Part shown: piece by piece, positions 30,264-42,580 of the stretch
Position numbering within the stretch: position 1 is the stretch's first letter
How the letters are laid out: each line of letters begins with the position of its first letter
Assembly (NCBI GenBank): GCA_030267565.1
Contig: BRXU01000074.1
Location: 62,001-126,000 of the forward strand
Length of the DNA stretch: 64,000 nt
Direction: 5' to 3'
Source: Pleodorina starrii
Taxonomy: Eukaryota; Chlorophyta; Chlorophyceae; Chlamydomonadales; Volvocaceae
Notes under the pieces: model-generated
Told to the model about the DNA's origin: nothing
Database searches by the model: none
Seen by the model: only the letters and a program-made list of their open reading frames with translations
Made by a program: the position numbers and the translations under genes

Positions 30264-31903
30264 TTTCTAGTGCTTACTTGGATCAGTGTGGTCCAGCATT
30301 GATCCTCGATGGATGGACGCCTCAGTCTTCCTCAGTAACAACTTAATCTATCTCCGGCTGTTAGCCAGTGCTCTGTACTGTGAAATACAGGCAGAATGCC
30401 GGAACAGGAGAGCGCGAGCTAAACAGCTTCAATCAGCCGTACTGTGTCGTACCAAACCTTGCTCAGTTCCTACGATCGCTACGCTCCTTCGGAACTAAGT
30501 TATTGACAGTGCCCGCAAAGCCGGGGCTGATGGTTTCCTGCGTTGTGTAACGGACTCTCCATCCGGCTTCCGTGAGAGCTTGGCCAGTTGAACATCCCTT
30601 CGATTCTCCCGTGAACAACCCCTTGCCCATCCCACAACGGTTGGTGAAGCCAATCCCTGCTCACCACATTCCCGTAGATAGGGCGAGCGCTCGTTGGATG
30701 TGGTGTTTTGTGCATCCCTGCAGCCATGCCGCTGCCCAGGTAGGCCGAGCCCATGTAGGCCTCCCTGTGCAGTCCTGGGCCCTGTCAGTGTTGTGTGCTG
30801 CCAGGCATTCCCCAGCTGAGCCAGGCACCGTAAGCTTGCATACGGCCCCTTATATATTACACAGAATTATCTCTCAGCACACTAAAATTCTATAACCACA
30901 TACAAACGTGGTGTTGCACAGACTCTGTGATTGGAGACTCCTCTTTTAAGGACGTGATTTATTTGACGATCAGACATCGTTCACAGCTCAGATCTATACA
31001 GCCATGAATTACCGGTAGTACTGTCTGCTGATCTGGAGCAAGTAAGGTCACCAGCAGCAGCATCGTCCTCCCCTGTACCACTGAGGGTTAATCAATTGGC
31101 ACTGTTGCTCAACAGATAAATTATTAAGGCGCGCTCGTCCGGGCCCTTTACCCTCACGTCGGATCATCGATCGATACAGCCGAGCCGAATCTGAAAGAAC
31201 ATGCAGCTTGCTAGCAGGCCACAGCAAGCGTTCTCAACCGCAACTCTTATCTCCATTAGTTTTTTCTCTATTTCCCTGTTCCAGGCAATCTCCATCAGCA
31301 AATAGCAGACCAACAGTAGGCAGGTGTCGATCAAGCTATCCAAGGGTTGTGGACCGCAAGGCACTTCGTGCTAATCTCATGACCCCCCTTGGGGCCCCTA
31401 ATACACGAAGTTCGTGTACCCTACCCCATTCGGCACGCACCAATTTGTAACTAATTATCATAAACATCTGAAAAGTAGGGATGGTGTTCATCCAATACGA
31501 CCATTATAGGATTTTCAGGGATATTCCGTCTACCCACCGTGACTGTGGAACTCAAATTCACAAAATGCTAACCGACAATGCATCGGCAAACGAAGTACTC
31601 AGTCAGTGGTAGCTGAAATGCGGTCATTAATACATGGAAGCGCTCGCAACGCCGGAGTGATTGTAAGGGCGTCAATAACGGTCGCAATGCGCATGACCGG
31701 CGGCGGCATGCAGCCCAATCCAATCATCTCCCATCCCTCGCAGCCACACGTTCGCGCTGAAAAAATGGTAGCCCGCTCAACCCTTTCGGGGACATACTCA
31801 TCACGCTTATTACGCCGATGAACAGATGCTCGGCGGGATAGTCGGGCCACTTCGGGTTGACATGACTGGTTGCTCCCATGCAATTCTCGTTCACATCCCT
31901 GCC
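30264..31903. other. Intergenic region, HYDA downstream
   Basis: This is 1.6 kb between the repeat block and the HYDA stop codon. I find no convincing exon, RNA gene or transposon domain; the short ORFs have no recognisable protein. The part nearest 31903 should include the HYDA 3' UTR. Confidence 0.4.
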
Positions 31904-34900
31904 TTACTCGGTATCAACTCCACCTGGGATGTAGTGCGTGTGCTGCGATGGGAATTGGGCAAGTCGGACACATGATAGTAAGCACGGATGGTAGAATGAA
32001 GAGCGAAGCAGCATCCGCGTACTCAAGCCGTTCTGCCCTGGGGATGCATGTACAATTGCCAACGCCATTTCGGTTGGGCGTTTTAGTTCCAATAGGTCGA
32101 CCAGCATGTCGTTTATGCAGTCCTTCCCCGTACGAAGCACTCGTCACAGGCAGGGCTGTAATTCCCGACGCTCTTCAAGAAATCAACAAGTGCTCAGCGC
32201 CCGCGTCCGCGCACACCCGCTCGCTCGCGCCTTACCCGGCGGGGTGTGCACACGTTTAAGACATCGTCGAATAACCGCGTCACTTGCAGCCAAGCACACA
32301 GCGCAGTATCCTGGAACCCAGATCCCGATCAGACATGGTGGAACCGCCCTCGTCCGGCCCGCCCACCCTCGCCGCTCGCCATCTGGGAATCCCCCGCCGC
32401 GGCCTCATTTTCTATTGCCCCCCACCCACCCACCCACCCACCCACCCACCCACCCACCCACCCCCGCTCACCAGCAGGTCGTGGGCCTTGTGGCCACACG
32501 GCTCCCCCAGGAACTCCTTGTAGGCCGTCTGGATGGCGGGGTTCTCGTGGCTCCTGAGAAATAACATGTAGTGGTAATACCCAGGGTTGTTAGAGAGTCT
32601 GCTAGAGAGGTCGTTCAGGTTAGCAGACGTGGCATTTTTAATACTGCAACGCAGAAATCAATGCATTGATGACAGGGCCTGAAATTAGTTCCTGTCACGT
32701 TGTGTACGGCGAGACGCCTCCCCATCCAGCTACACCCCTTGCGTCTGCCTTTTCACACCTGCGAACCGTCGACCGCTCGTCCAGGTTGTACAGTGCCTGC
32801 TGCCGCTTGACGGCAATCTGCTTGTCCGTGCTGCGAGGTTGGCCGCCGCCACCAATGCAGCCGGACGGACACGCCATAATCTCCACAAAATCGTACTTGC
32901 ATTCTCCGCTCTGCAATCGCACATCCAGTTGAAAGCAGGCCACATTACAGCAGGAGAGAAGTCTCACTACCACCAGACGCAGGTTCGGAATGATTTGATC
33001 ATGTTACTCGAAACAGAGAGGCTGAAGTAGTGTGACGCTCCTGCACACAAGGGCTCCTAATATGTGACTTTTCGCCTTGACTACTACGGACACAAGGCAT
33101 GCACGCACCTGCATCTTGGTGAGCAGCTTCTTGGCGTTGCCCAGCCCGTTGGCAACCGCCACACGCAGGGTCACGCCGGGCCTGCCGTCGTCAGCGCCGA
33201 AACTGGAGCCGCCGTCCCACTTGATGGCACCGGCGGCACTGGCCGCAGCCTCGTCCGTGCCCTTAGCCGCCGCGCGCGCGGTCAGCAGCTCTGCGAACTT
33301 GGAGCCCGGTGGCGGCACCATCCTGATCTCGGTCTCCTTGATGCCTTCCATGCCGCGAACCTCCGACAGGTTCAAGCGCGGCAGCGGCTCCTTCGTCATC
33401 AGCTCGTAAGCCTGTCGTAGTTCAGCAGCACATCGTGGATGGGCATACAATAATGACATGCATGAATTGCGGCGACACGTCATGTTTAGGATCGATGCGG
33501 CGTACTTGGCGGTGGCCGTCGAGTGGTGCAGGCAAGCCCTTGCGGGGTATGACACTGGTGGGTGTGCTGGAAAGTGTACAATGCATCCCAACGTGTTGTA
33601 GCGTGATGGCTACACAGGACTTATGCGAATTATTGAATATGATTATGATTATCTAATTACCGATAACAGAACCTTCCGAATAGTATAGAATATCTCTTGA
33701 ACGAGTATTCTACGTAGAATCTGTACGACAATCACGAATCTCGAAGCCGCCTTTGCTCACAGAAGGAACGATGATTAAACATTAAGTTCTGATTCGATTC
33801 TGAGCACGGTAGTAAATACCGTGGCCGGGGCAGTGCCGGCCTGAGACACCAAAGATGTTGTAGTGAGATACGTAGGTAAATACCTTTGTCTCAGGCCGGC
33901 ACTGCCCCGGCCACGGTATTTACCTACGTATCTCACTACAACACAACGGGTTCCCTAATCGACTCGGGCGGGCGTCGTCACCTTTGCCCTTCGCCCCCCA
34001 CACACCGTGCGCAGCGCCGCCTCCATGACACCACCCGTGGTGCCGAAGATTACACCGGCACCCGAGCCCGTGCCCAGGGGCTGGTCCCATCCGCCCTCGG
34101 GCAGCTCGGGCAGGTTGATGTCCCGCTCCTGTTGGGGTGGGGACAGGGGTGGCAAGGGGCGGGAACGCACGGTGAACAAAGCCTTATGCAACAATTGTGG
34201 CCACCAGGAATTTGCCGATGATTGATCTAAAACAACTTCGATGCTTGGTCCTAAGCGACATGGGCCACGTGAGATGTCAGGCCAGCTAGCCCTCCTGGGG
34301 CCTGCAGCGAGAGCAATCCACACCACCGCAATCGGAACCCCATCATCACCGCGGCGCCGTCGGTCGCCCCACCTTGAGGATGTTGCCCAGCTCGGCGGTG
34401 GTGATAACATGGTCGACATCGCGGACGCCAGAGCCGCCAGAGCAGAACCAGTCGCGGTCGGCCTCACCTTGTTGGGAAGGGAATGGGACGGAATACCATC
34501 GACGGCCAGGCACGTGTTGGCTGATGGAGATCGAGCGAGGGGCACTTAGGGTTGATCAACTGCTGTTATGCACGCGCCAGTGTGTATGCTGTTCTTCCTT
34601 GATGTCCTATGACCAGGCAATATAGTTCATAAACCCCACCAGCACCACCTCATCACAAGAGAGGGTAAAGCAAATCCCAAGGCCACGTCGCAATGCGTGC
34701 CTCACGGGCAACGCACCCTGCCTGGGTCCGCACCCACGCACGGCCCGGCGTGCAGCCCAGCTTTCTCCCTTTCTCACCTTGCTTGCGGACGCAGGGCATG
34801 ATTGAGACCATGCAGATGTCGCCCGGTGAGATGCCCTTCTTCTCCGCCAGGTACGTCTTAACCATGGCACCCAGCATCATCTGCGGGCTCTTGCACGACG

Positions 34901-36479
34901 ACACGTACGGAATGAGATCCGGGTACGACTTCTCCAGCAGGGCTGCAGGGCGAGGAGCAGGGCCAAGGTGTCACCTTCAACGAAGGAGTCACATTCACAA
35001 AATAAAGAACAGATACCGTGTCCGCGTCCAATGGCTAGTTGGCGTCCTTCCTACACTTTAAACGCGAATAATCCCAGCTGGCATACCCCGTCTGCCCAAT
35101 CAATGACCCACGTTTTGATCCGATCCGGGGACTGCAGCTGGCGAATGGGCAAGCAACAAAGCTACATACCACAGCATGCTGGCAAGCTGGCCTGTTCAGT
35201 GAGATTGAAAAGCGAGGCGCTCACCGATCCATCCGGGGCAGCAGCTGGTGAACATGGGCAGCGGCTCCTCGCTGTGCGGGTGCGCCTCCAGTTGCGCCTG
35301 AAGCCGGTGGAGCAGCTCAGTGCCCTCCTCCATGATCGTCAGATCGGCGCCGTACAGGGTGTCTGCGGTGCGTTAGGATGGAGAGGACAGCGACGACGGG
35401 TGGCACGAGGGCGACGCATTACCTCATCAAGAGCTCACCTGGCACTGCCTAAAAAGCACAGTACTTGATTGGCCAGGCGGAAAGGTGGCATGCTCCCAAT
35501 CGGCGACGCCTCGACGACGCCTCTCAAGTAAATCAACTCACCGCCGCGCTAAAACACTGCCTAGCTAGAAACTTGCTGTAACACCAAACAAAACCTCGCT
35601 TTACCACTATTATTACCCGCCGCCCCGACTCACCAAATACCAAGTCGAAGCCAAGGCGACGCAGCGACTCCGCCAGCTGGCCAGGGGTGGTGGCGCCGGG
35701 CGCTAGACCGAAGCTTTCCGAGATGGCCACGCGGACGGCGGGAGCCACCTGCCGTGGGGCAAGGATGATGAGGGGGTGGGGGGACCGAGGAGCGAGATGG
35801 GCTCAACAAACAGCGGGCAAGTGTCACAATGCAGGCCAAGATAAGGCGAGAGCTCAAATTCAAGCGACGCCTCACCTGGCAAATCATAACCTTGCGCTCG
35901 CTCTTTGGCTTATCTGGCTCCGGGGACAGAACACAACCAGGGTTGGGGTTCGGGTGTCAGCAAAGCGACCCGAAATTCGAGCAGACCCGAACGAAGCATG
36001 TTTCGCGCAGGTATCTGCGCAAATCTTTACAAAGATGACATCATAATGATTTCGGTGTTAACGGTAGCAAGTACGAATCAAAAAGTGGAACCCTCAACGA
36101 AATTGTATCAACGTAATGCATCGCGCATGCGGGCGCGAGACCTCACCGAGCTCTTCAAGGGCCTTCTTCCAGTGCGGAATAGTGGCTGAACCTGCCGCGG
36201 CGGCCGCGGAGGCGGCGACGACCCTCGGAGCATTCCCTGCCCGCAACACAAGGTAGCGCGCGAAAAGCGCGTAGGAACACGGCCGTTTTCGACCCTTATG
36301 TAATCGCTAACAAGGCCAGTGGTTAACAAACCTGCAATCGGCGAGGGCCTGAGCACCGAAGAGAGGGAGCCCTTGCGGAAAAGCGCGCATTGAACTGGCA
36401 AAGGCCGAGAGCTGGTGCTGGGCGCGTTATGGTGCAGCACTGCTGCGCCAAGTCGTGACTGGATAAGGACAGCCTGCAT
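31904..36479 (-). CDS. HYDA: [FeFe]-hydrogenase, chloroplast (12 exons, 495 aa)
   Basis: This enzyme reduces protons to H2 with electrons from ferredoxin in the anoxic chloroplast stroma. Exons (minus): 36332-36479, 36147-36236, 35876-35913, 35634-35748, 35225-35362, 34778-34942, 34373-34467, 34006-34128, 33109-33411, 32759-32910, 32472-32553, 31904-31942. They total 1488 nt and every phase closes. The H-cluster motifs are FTSCCPGWI (Cys 171/172), MPCVRKQ (Cys 227) and [17 protein letters not shown] (Cys 419 and 423). There is no N-terminal ferredoxin-like domain, as in algal enzymes. Residues 1 to about 60 resemble a transit peptide ([13 protein letters not shown], ending near VVAASA). The ATG at 36479 is the first in frame. 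Segments such as [20 protein letters not shown] and the HTHYIPGG end look closer to Chlamydomonas HYDA2 than HYDA1, judged from memory. Confidence 0.96.
32418..32464. repeat. (CCCA)n microsatellite in the last HYDA intron
   Basis: About eleven CCCA units lie just downstream of the donor site of the last intron (31943-32471). Confidence 0.9.
33812..33943. repeat. Interdigitated inverted repeats X-Y-X'-Y' in HYDA intron 8
   Basis: Two perfect inverted repeats interlock inside intron 8 (33412-34005). X (33812-33848) pairs with X' (33887-33923) over 37 nt. Y (33856-33884) pairs with Y' (33915-33943) over 29 nt. X' and Y' overlap by the shared GGTATTTAC. The two hairpins are therefore mutually exclusive. 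Confidence 0.9.
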
Positions 36480-38221
36480 AGCTGCTTCTTGTGCCACAAA
36501 AAGCGTATCGGTTGAACGTTCCGAAACAGAATGCAAAGGCAAACCGAAAATCGTGTTTCCGTGTAAGAAAGCAAGAGCGAGAACTGTTTAGTATGTAGCT
36601 CATGTTTGGTATCGTCTTATCCGGCGACCAAGGGATACCGTACAAATTGGTGTAGGGCGTACCGCTGAAAGGTCAAGGGTTTCCCAAGGCATCCTGGACT
36701 CCCACCCAATTCTAGAACATTGAAAGGCGATCCGCTGTTCGTTGCGCCAATTGGGTGATCGGGTGCTACCGCACCAGCTTGCATTGAGCTGTGATATTCC
36801 ACACCGCCGCGCTTTTTGCATTCTGACTACAGCCAATTGATGCTTATTATCGCGCAAAGTCATCTTTGCTAAAGATGCAGCGGTTCATGTATATGTGTGA
36901 CCTGATGTATTAGATAGATAGAAAGGGCGCACGAAGTACCCCCAAATTCCTGCCTTGCTAACCCAACGACAAGACGGACACAGCTGTATTAGTCGTGGCG
37001 CCCGGTATTTGCGTACGTGTCGCTTTATACTTTGCTGAGTCCCTTTTGTTCGTTAGGGTTCGTTGGCCCTACCTTTCAGTGTCGGGGTTGCGAATCTGGA
37101 AATTATCGGAATTGCGCGGCCTTCGGACTATTGAAAAATCAGATGCTTGGCACTTGATGATATGACAGCTTGCTGCGGCGTTTTCGAAGTGGTCTTTCGT
37201 GGGCTTTTCGTGCGCAAGCTAAGACGGCTTGTAACCCAACGACTCAACGAAGATCTCTACAATGCTGACCGTTTCACACCATGAAATTGCAGCGGCTAAC
37301 CAATTGCATATAGAATATAGCTAATGCAGCTCTCCTGCTCACGGCTTGGTTATGCCTACCTGTTCCTCAGGGTTCCTGCGCCTCCGATGCGCATCATTAA
37401 GAGCGCAGCCTCCCCCGCACCCTTCCCAATGTCATCTGCCGTGGCCTGCCAGCTGTCGGGACGTACCTTCCATGGGTTTCTGCTGCTGAAGATGAGATTA
37501 GCGGACAATGGCAGGGCCGCGCCTGTCGACTCGAAATCCGACAACCTCTTACAACCCCTCGACTCGCAAAACACTACTCATAAGCGTTCGTCGATCAATC
37601 TTAATGATCGATAATGACAAAACGGTGTAAGTAAGCCATTACCACGCCACCATGGATGCGCCGCGGCGCTGGCCCCCTCGTGTGGCAGCCTGCCGTCACC
37701 CGTCAGCCGAAAAAAGCTCGCAACCCTCTCGCAACAGCCACGGAGCCGAAGTATGCGCCGAAAGGCATCAGCTGAAACCGCCAGTTTCAACAAGACAGGA
37801 AGGTACAGGACGTGGTAAATGAATGTACATACGTTGCAGCTTGCAACAAGCCACGCACGCAATCTCTTTCGTGTTTTTAACGCGGCGCTGAGGCCACGCC
37901 AACTCGGTTTGAAATGTGGCAAGGTTCCATGCGCAAGCGACATCTGCAAGGATAAGCACGTCACTACTCTCATAAGTTCTCCCCAAGAAAGGGTCAGGCA
38001 CAAAGACGAGCGTGCGCGTCTGCGTCGCTCCGTCAGTTAAGCAATGGAAACGGTAATTCGGTTAGCATGGCTGCGGCAAAAAAATGGGTGCGACGTCAAA
38101 AACCCTAACTACCTATGATGATTTCCGTCCGTCGTTGCCCGCCCTCTCTGGGCGACACAACCGCCGCCCCTATGCGCTAAACTGTGTTCGTGTTCCATGT
38201 CGGGTCACCTCGTCTCTACCC
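36480..38221. promoter_or_regulatory. HYDG 3' UTR and HYDA promoter interval
   Basis: This is 1.74 kb between the HYDG stop and the HYDA start, both genes on the minus strand. A TGTAA polyadenylation signal on the minus strand (37549-37553) could end HYDG. Upstream of HYDA, two GTAC cores (36640-36643, 36659-36662) lie 160-180 bp before the ATG, with others at 36936 and 37013. GTAC is the core of the copper-response element bound by CRR1, which also acts on hydrogenase genes in anoxia in Chlamydomonas. The density is not clearly above chance. Confidence 0.35.
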
Positions 38222-41200
38222 TCACAGGTACACGTCGTGCTGCCCTTCCCGCACCAGCTTCATCTTGCGCTCGAGGCGCTTGAGGGCCTGCTGGCTGATC
38301 GGCTCGCTGGCGTGCTCGCCCATCTCTCGCGCAATAACCTCCTCGCCCTTGCGCCGCAGGTCCGGGTCGGCGTAGTCCTGCAGGTACTCTTGCAGCGTGA
38401 GCAGCGAGTTGGGGTGGCAGAAGTCGTGGATGTCGCCGGCCTTGCAGATCTTCATGAAATCCTCGCCCGTGCGGCCCTGGCGGTAGCACGCCGTGCACCA
38501 GGAGGGCACGTAGCCCTCGGCCATGAGCCAGTCCACAATCTCGTTGGTGGGCCGGTGGTCCATCAGCGAAAACTGCCCGGCCAGCTTGGACAGATTGGCC
38601 TCGGTGTTGGGGGTGTGGTCCTTGTGGTAGGCGCCCACGTCCGTGCGGCTGCCGGCGCTCATCTGACTCATGCCGCACTTGAGCAGCGAGGAGCGCCTGA
38701 GGGCAAACAGGGTCATCGAGGGTCAAGGCAGGGGCAGAAACAAGGCGAGACGAGGGGAACAGGGCGCTTGGCCAGGTAGGTGGGGGGACGGATGTGCGCC
38801 CCTGCCTGTCCAGGCCACTTTTTTGAGCTCTCTCTAACTTTTACTCAACCTCAACTGCGCTCCCCCCTTCCCACTTCGTGTGCCACCCGAACCCCGGCGG
38901 CACATCTCCGGTGACTCACATCTCCGGCGACTCGCGGGTCGACAAAATCATGCCTGTGTACGGCACCTGTGAGGGATATGAAAGCCGTGTGCGGGTGCGC
39001 ACACTCTGTAAAAAAAGAACCAGAAATGCAGAAGGTAGAACACAAACATGGCAGCGTAGAGACGAACATATCATGGCCACAACAGGCGGCAAGCAAAGGG
39101 TCGTCACCCCTGAAATAACCCGAAGTCATGCCATAAGGTGTCAATGGCGCCCACACCCAACCATCTAACTTTCCGACCCGACCCGCCACTGACCGCGATG
39201 CGGATAACGGCCACCAGTTTCTTAAACGCGGCATCGTCGACCGGGTAGGGTGGCGAGATGGACAGCTCCGAGCCATCCGCGGGTCGCATTCGCGGCACAC
39301 TGATGGTGTGCGGCCCGGCGTTGTAGTGGCGCTCCAGGTGCTCTGCGTGCATCAGCATGGCGCACACCTCGTAGCGGTAGTCGAACAGACCGAACAGTGC
39401 GCCGATGCCCACATCGTCCAGCCCCGCCCGCATAGCGCGGTCCTGGGTCAGAACGCGGAAGTCAAAGTCGCTCTTGGGCCCCGAGGGGTGCATCTCCTTG
39501 AACGTCTGCCGGTGGTACGTCTCCTGGAACAACACAAAGGTGCCAACCTACAGACGGGAGGGGAGGGGTGAGGGGTAATGGGTGAGGGAGGAAAGGGGCA
39601 GGAATACCTTCTTGGGGGCGTGATGACACGGCCTGGCTACATCCGGAGCTCGCTCCATGGGACATCCCTTGCACAGCGCAGCTTTAATCACCGCCGATGT
39701 AAGCTTGAAGAATCCCTAACCACTTGCCTTCATCTCCGTCCCCGCCCCGCCCACCTTATCGGTCTCCTTGAGCCGCCTCATGTCAGACACGCTCAGCGGC
39801 GGGATCTCCACATTGATGCGCCGAATGCTGCCCAACGGCTCCGTGTGCACGGAACCGATCACGTCCAAGGCCTGTGTGCAGTTCCATCCGCAAAACGAGG
39901 CGGCGCGCGCGTGTTAGTGGAGTTTTTCAGGAAGGACTTTGACAACCTAACAGGCAACCCAACAGTAACATGCGCTGACAGCTACACCACCCGACCTGGT
40001 ACGGGGTTCCTCGCTCCCTGCATCCCTTCCTCTTACCCTCGCGCTCGGTTGTCACTTACATGCAGGAACTGCTCAAACGAGTACTTTGGGCTCTCCCCGG
40101 TGAGCGCCAGGATGCGGCGGTGCCCCTGCAGCTGCAGCGCCGCCACCTCCTCGCGCAGGTCGTCGTCAGTTAGCACAGAGCGCTGCCGCGGGGAGCGAGG
40201 AGGGCGCGAGCGAGGGGGCAGGGGTCAATATTTGCAGCTGGATGGGTGGATGACTATCTATCAATAACAGACAAAGAGGGAATCCATCTTCCCAAACCGC
40301 TTCAAATGTACCCTTTCAGCACACTCTACAGGTTTTCTGCTCTAGTAAAAACCTTCAGCTCCCGGGGCTCACCTCCATGCCCGTGTTGCCGGCGCGGAAG
40401 GCGCAGTAGGTGCACGTGTTCATGCAGTGGTTGGCTGAGGGGCGGAGGGGAGCATCAGTCGTTTCGAGGGAGGGGCGCACCCTTGAGTTGAGACGGTATG
40501 GGTGTCGTACGTGAGGCAGATAAGGCACGGAGCACTGTTCAGATAGGGCACGGAGGGGTTGGCGTCCGGGCACAGGCGCCGACGCTGGATGTAACGGCGA
40601 TATGCAGAGCCCTAGCGGAGTCGACTGACTGCAAGTCCGAATTCGCTCTGCAGTTCTTTCCAACACCCGTGTGTCACCGCTTGCCGCTTCCACCAGTAAA
40701 TCCAATCCCCAGCCGGGTCCTCCCTCCCTGTTGGTCTCTGTCTCAGCTCAGCCAAACGCTCACCAATGTAGAGCGGCGCAAACAGCACCACGCGGTTGCC
40801 GTAGATGCGGTTCTTAATGGCCAGGGCCGTGTCGAATATCTCGTTCATCTAAGTTGGCGGGGGGACAGGGGCAGCAGAGAAGGGCAAGGGGAAAGGTTAG
40901 GGGCTTGCGGAGTCAGGGCGGGCACGTGGGTACAGCAACGCCTTTGACTGCTGGTGGAAGTCAAGGTTCGAAGGATGCGGGTCGACAGGTCGGGACGCTG
41001 ACGTGTAGGCGGCAGCAGAGCACCGTATGCAACGTACTGGTGCCTAATACGGCGGCGCGCCCCAAATCTCCTTCCCTTCCCCTGCAACCCCTCCTATCTA
41101 AGAAGTAACCCCGCCCTCCCCCCTGCCTCACCAGCTCTACATCATTCTCGTCCACGTTGAGCAGTGTGGCGCACTCCTCCAGGGTCAGGCCCTGGACACA

Positions 41201-42074
41201 ACAAAGCATAGCATACGACCGATGTGAGCGGCAACAGGCGCTAAGAGCATCGGAAAGGACAAGACCTACGTGTGCAGGGGAGCGTGTATGCGCGCGTGCA
41301 CACGTGAGCCCCGTGCACCCATGCGTTCATGTGGCAAAACAATGGCTTGAATACAAATTTACACTGCGCCCCCCGACTGCGTTATGGGAACCCTCTGCGC
41401 CCTACCTGCACGAACTCCGACGTGCTGCCGGAATTCACAGGGGCATGCTCCGTCACGAAAGCCTTCTCCTTGGCCTTGGCAAGGATGTCACGAACCTGGA
41501 AATTGCAATTGCAAAAACGGCGTCCAAGAGGCCACAAAACACCTCGCATGGCTGTCATCTACTTCAACGGCTGCGACCCAATGGTCGACAACGTTGCACA
41601 GCGCCATATCGCTTGATGCCTCTACATTACCACAAGAACGTTAACATCCGAATGGACATGCGAATCCGTAGCGTAGAAGCCATAACGTACCCGGGCAGGG
41701 TCCTTGGCGTGCCCTTTGGTGCTTTCCAGCGCGAGGAAAATCGCGCCCTCGTCGATAAATTCCGCAGGGTCCACATATCTGTATCCAAACAACGGCGTTA
41801 ATCACTGCCTATGAAACAATCCTTGTGACACCGCCGACGCACATCAACGGCACTACTCGTCGAGTCGTCGGTGTCAGAGCCCCCCACTCCCGGACGCACG
41901 CACTTACGTGTGATGTGTCTCACGCTCAATGCTCCAAGTGTGCTGAACCTTGCTTGACGGCGTGTAGCGGGCAATTGTGCTTGCGCGGCGTGCAGTAGGT
42001 GGGACCATAACCCGGCCACCGCGTTCAGCGATGCGCGCAAAACGGCCAGCAGTATGGGAGTGTGACAGTTGCAT
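38222..42074 (-). CDS. HYDG: Hydrogenase maturase HydG, radical-SAM tyrosine lyase (11 exons, 555 aa)
   Basis: HydG cleaves tyrosine to p-cresol, CO and cyanide and builds an Fe(CO)2(CN) synthon for the hydrogenase H-cluster. Exons (minus): 41908-42074, 41691-41778, 41406-41495, 41132-41191, 40764-40848, 40373-40434, 40060-40182, 39755-39871, 39194-39547, 38920-38966, 38222-38696. They total 1668 nt and are phase-consistent. The radical-SAM CxxxCxxC is at Cys 167, 171 and 174 (NHCMNTCTYC). The C-terminal auxiliary cluster motif C-x2-C-x22-C is at 465, 468 and 491 (WCTACYRQGRTG..HDFC), the hallmark separating HydG from ThiH. The ATG at 42074 follows an in-frame TAG four codons upstream. The N-terminus (MQLSHSHTAGRFARIAERGG, then Arg/Ser-rich) suits an organelle transit peptide. 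Exon 9 uses a GTCAGT donor. The gene is divergent from HYDEF. Confidence 0.95.
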
Positions 42075-42580
42075 TATTAAAGGCTAGAGTGGTAAGGTTG
42101 CAAGGGCGGCCTCGGTCCGGGTCTCCGGGACTGTGAATGGTCCAGTCGTTACCGATGGTTAGGCACGATACACTTTATTAGCAATGTATACTTTCGTTGC
42201 TGTTGGTTTGTGTGTATGTTACTGGACAAGTAAAGAATAGCACTTTTCACTACTGTGCAGCCCGTCTTGCGCCTGTTTCATAAGGGTTTCAATCCGGTAC
42301 GATGTACGCCGTGCTACAAACAAACCTTGAACCATGGCGACGAACCTACGAAGCTTCCATTGAAGCATAGGAATTCGTTTTACGTAATGCAAACAATTAC
42401 ACACGAGAGAGGAACATATTATTGAAACCCTATCAACAGGGGAAGGTATCACAAAATTACGAAGCGTCGCGGTATAACAGATTACCTGTCGGATGCGCTG
42501 ACGCGCTTCTCACGGTGGCCATATAGAGCCTGAGGGCTTCTGTAGAAATTTCCGTCACAGTGCTACTGGGACAAGTTTCA
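42075..42580. promoter_or_regulatory. Bidirectional promoter region between HYDG and HYDEF
   Basis: This is 506 bp between the two divergent start codons, so it must hold both 5' UTRs and both promoters. Two GTAC cores lie seven bases apart (42297-42300 and 42304-42307), placed roughly midway. About two would be expected by chance in this length, so only their close spacing is suggestive of a CRR1-type copper/anoxia element. I see no clear TATA box. Confidence 0.6.

Noticed and set aside
33004..33591. 195-aa single ORF as an independent gene
   Set aside because: Its middle is HYDA exon 9 (33109-33411); both ends run into introns with GT-AG sites.
38084..38779. 231-aa plus-strand ORF
   Set aside because: Antisense to the last HYDG exon, which carries the CTACYRQGRTG motif.
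41798..42040. 80-aa ORF looking like a mitochondrial presequence, first considered as the HYDG N-terminus
   Set aside because: It starts with TTG, not ATG, and its phase at the GTAAGT donor does not join the next exon. A different frame from ATG 42074 gives correct phase and a plausible transit peptide.
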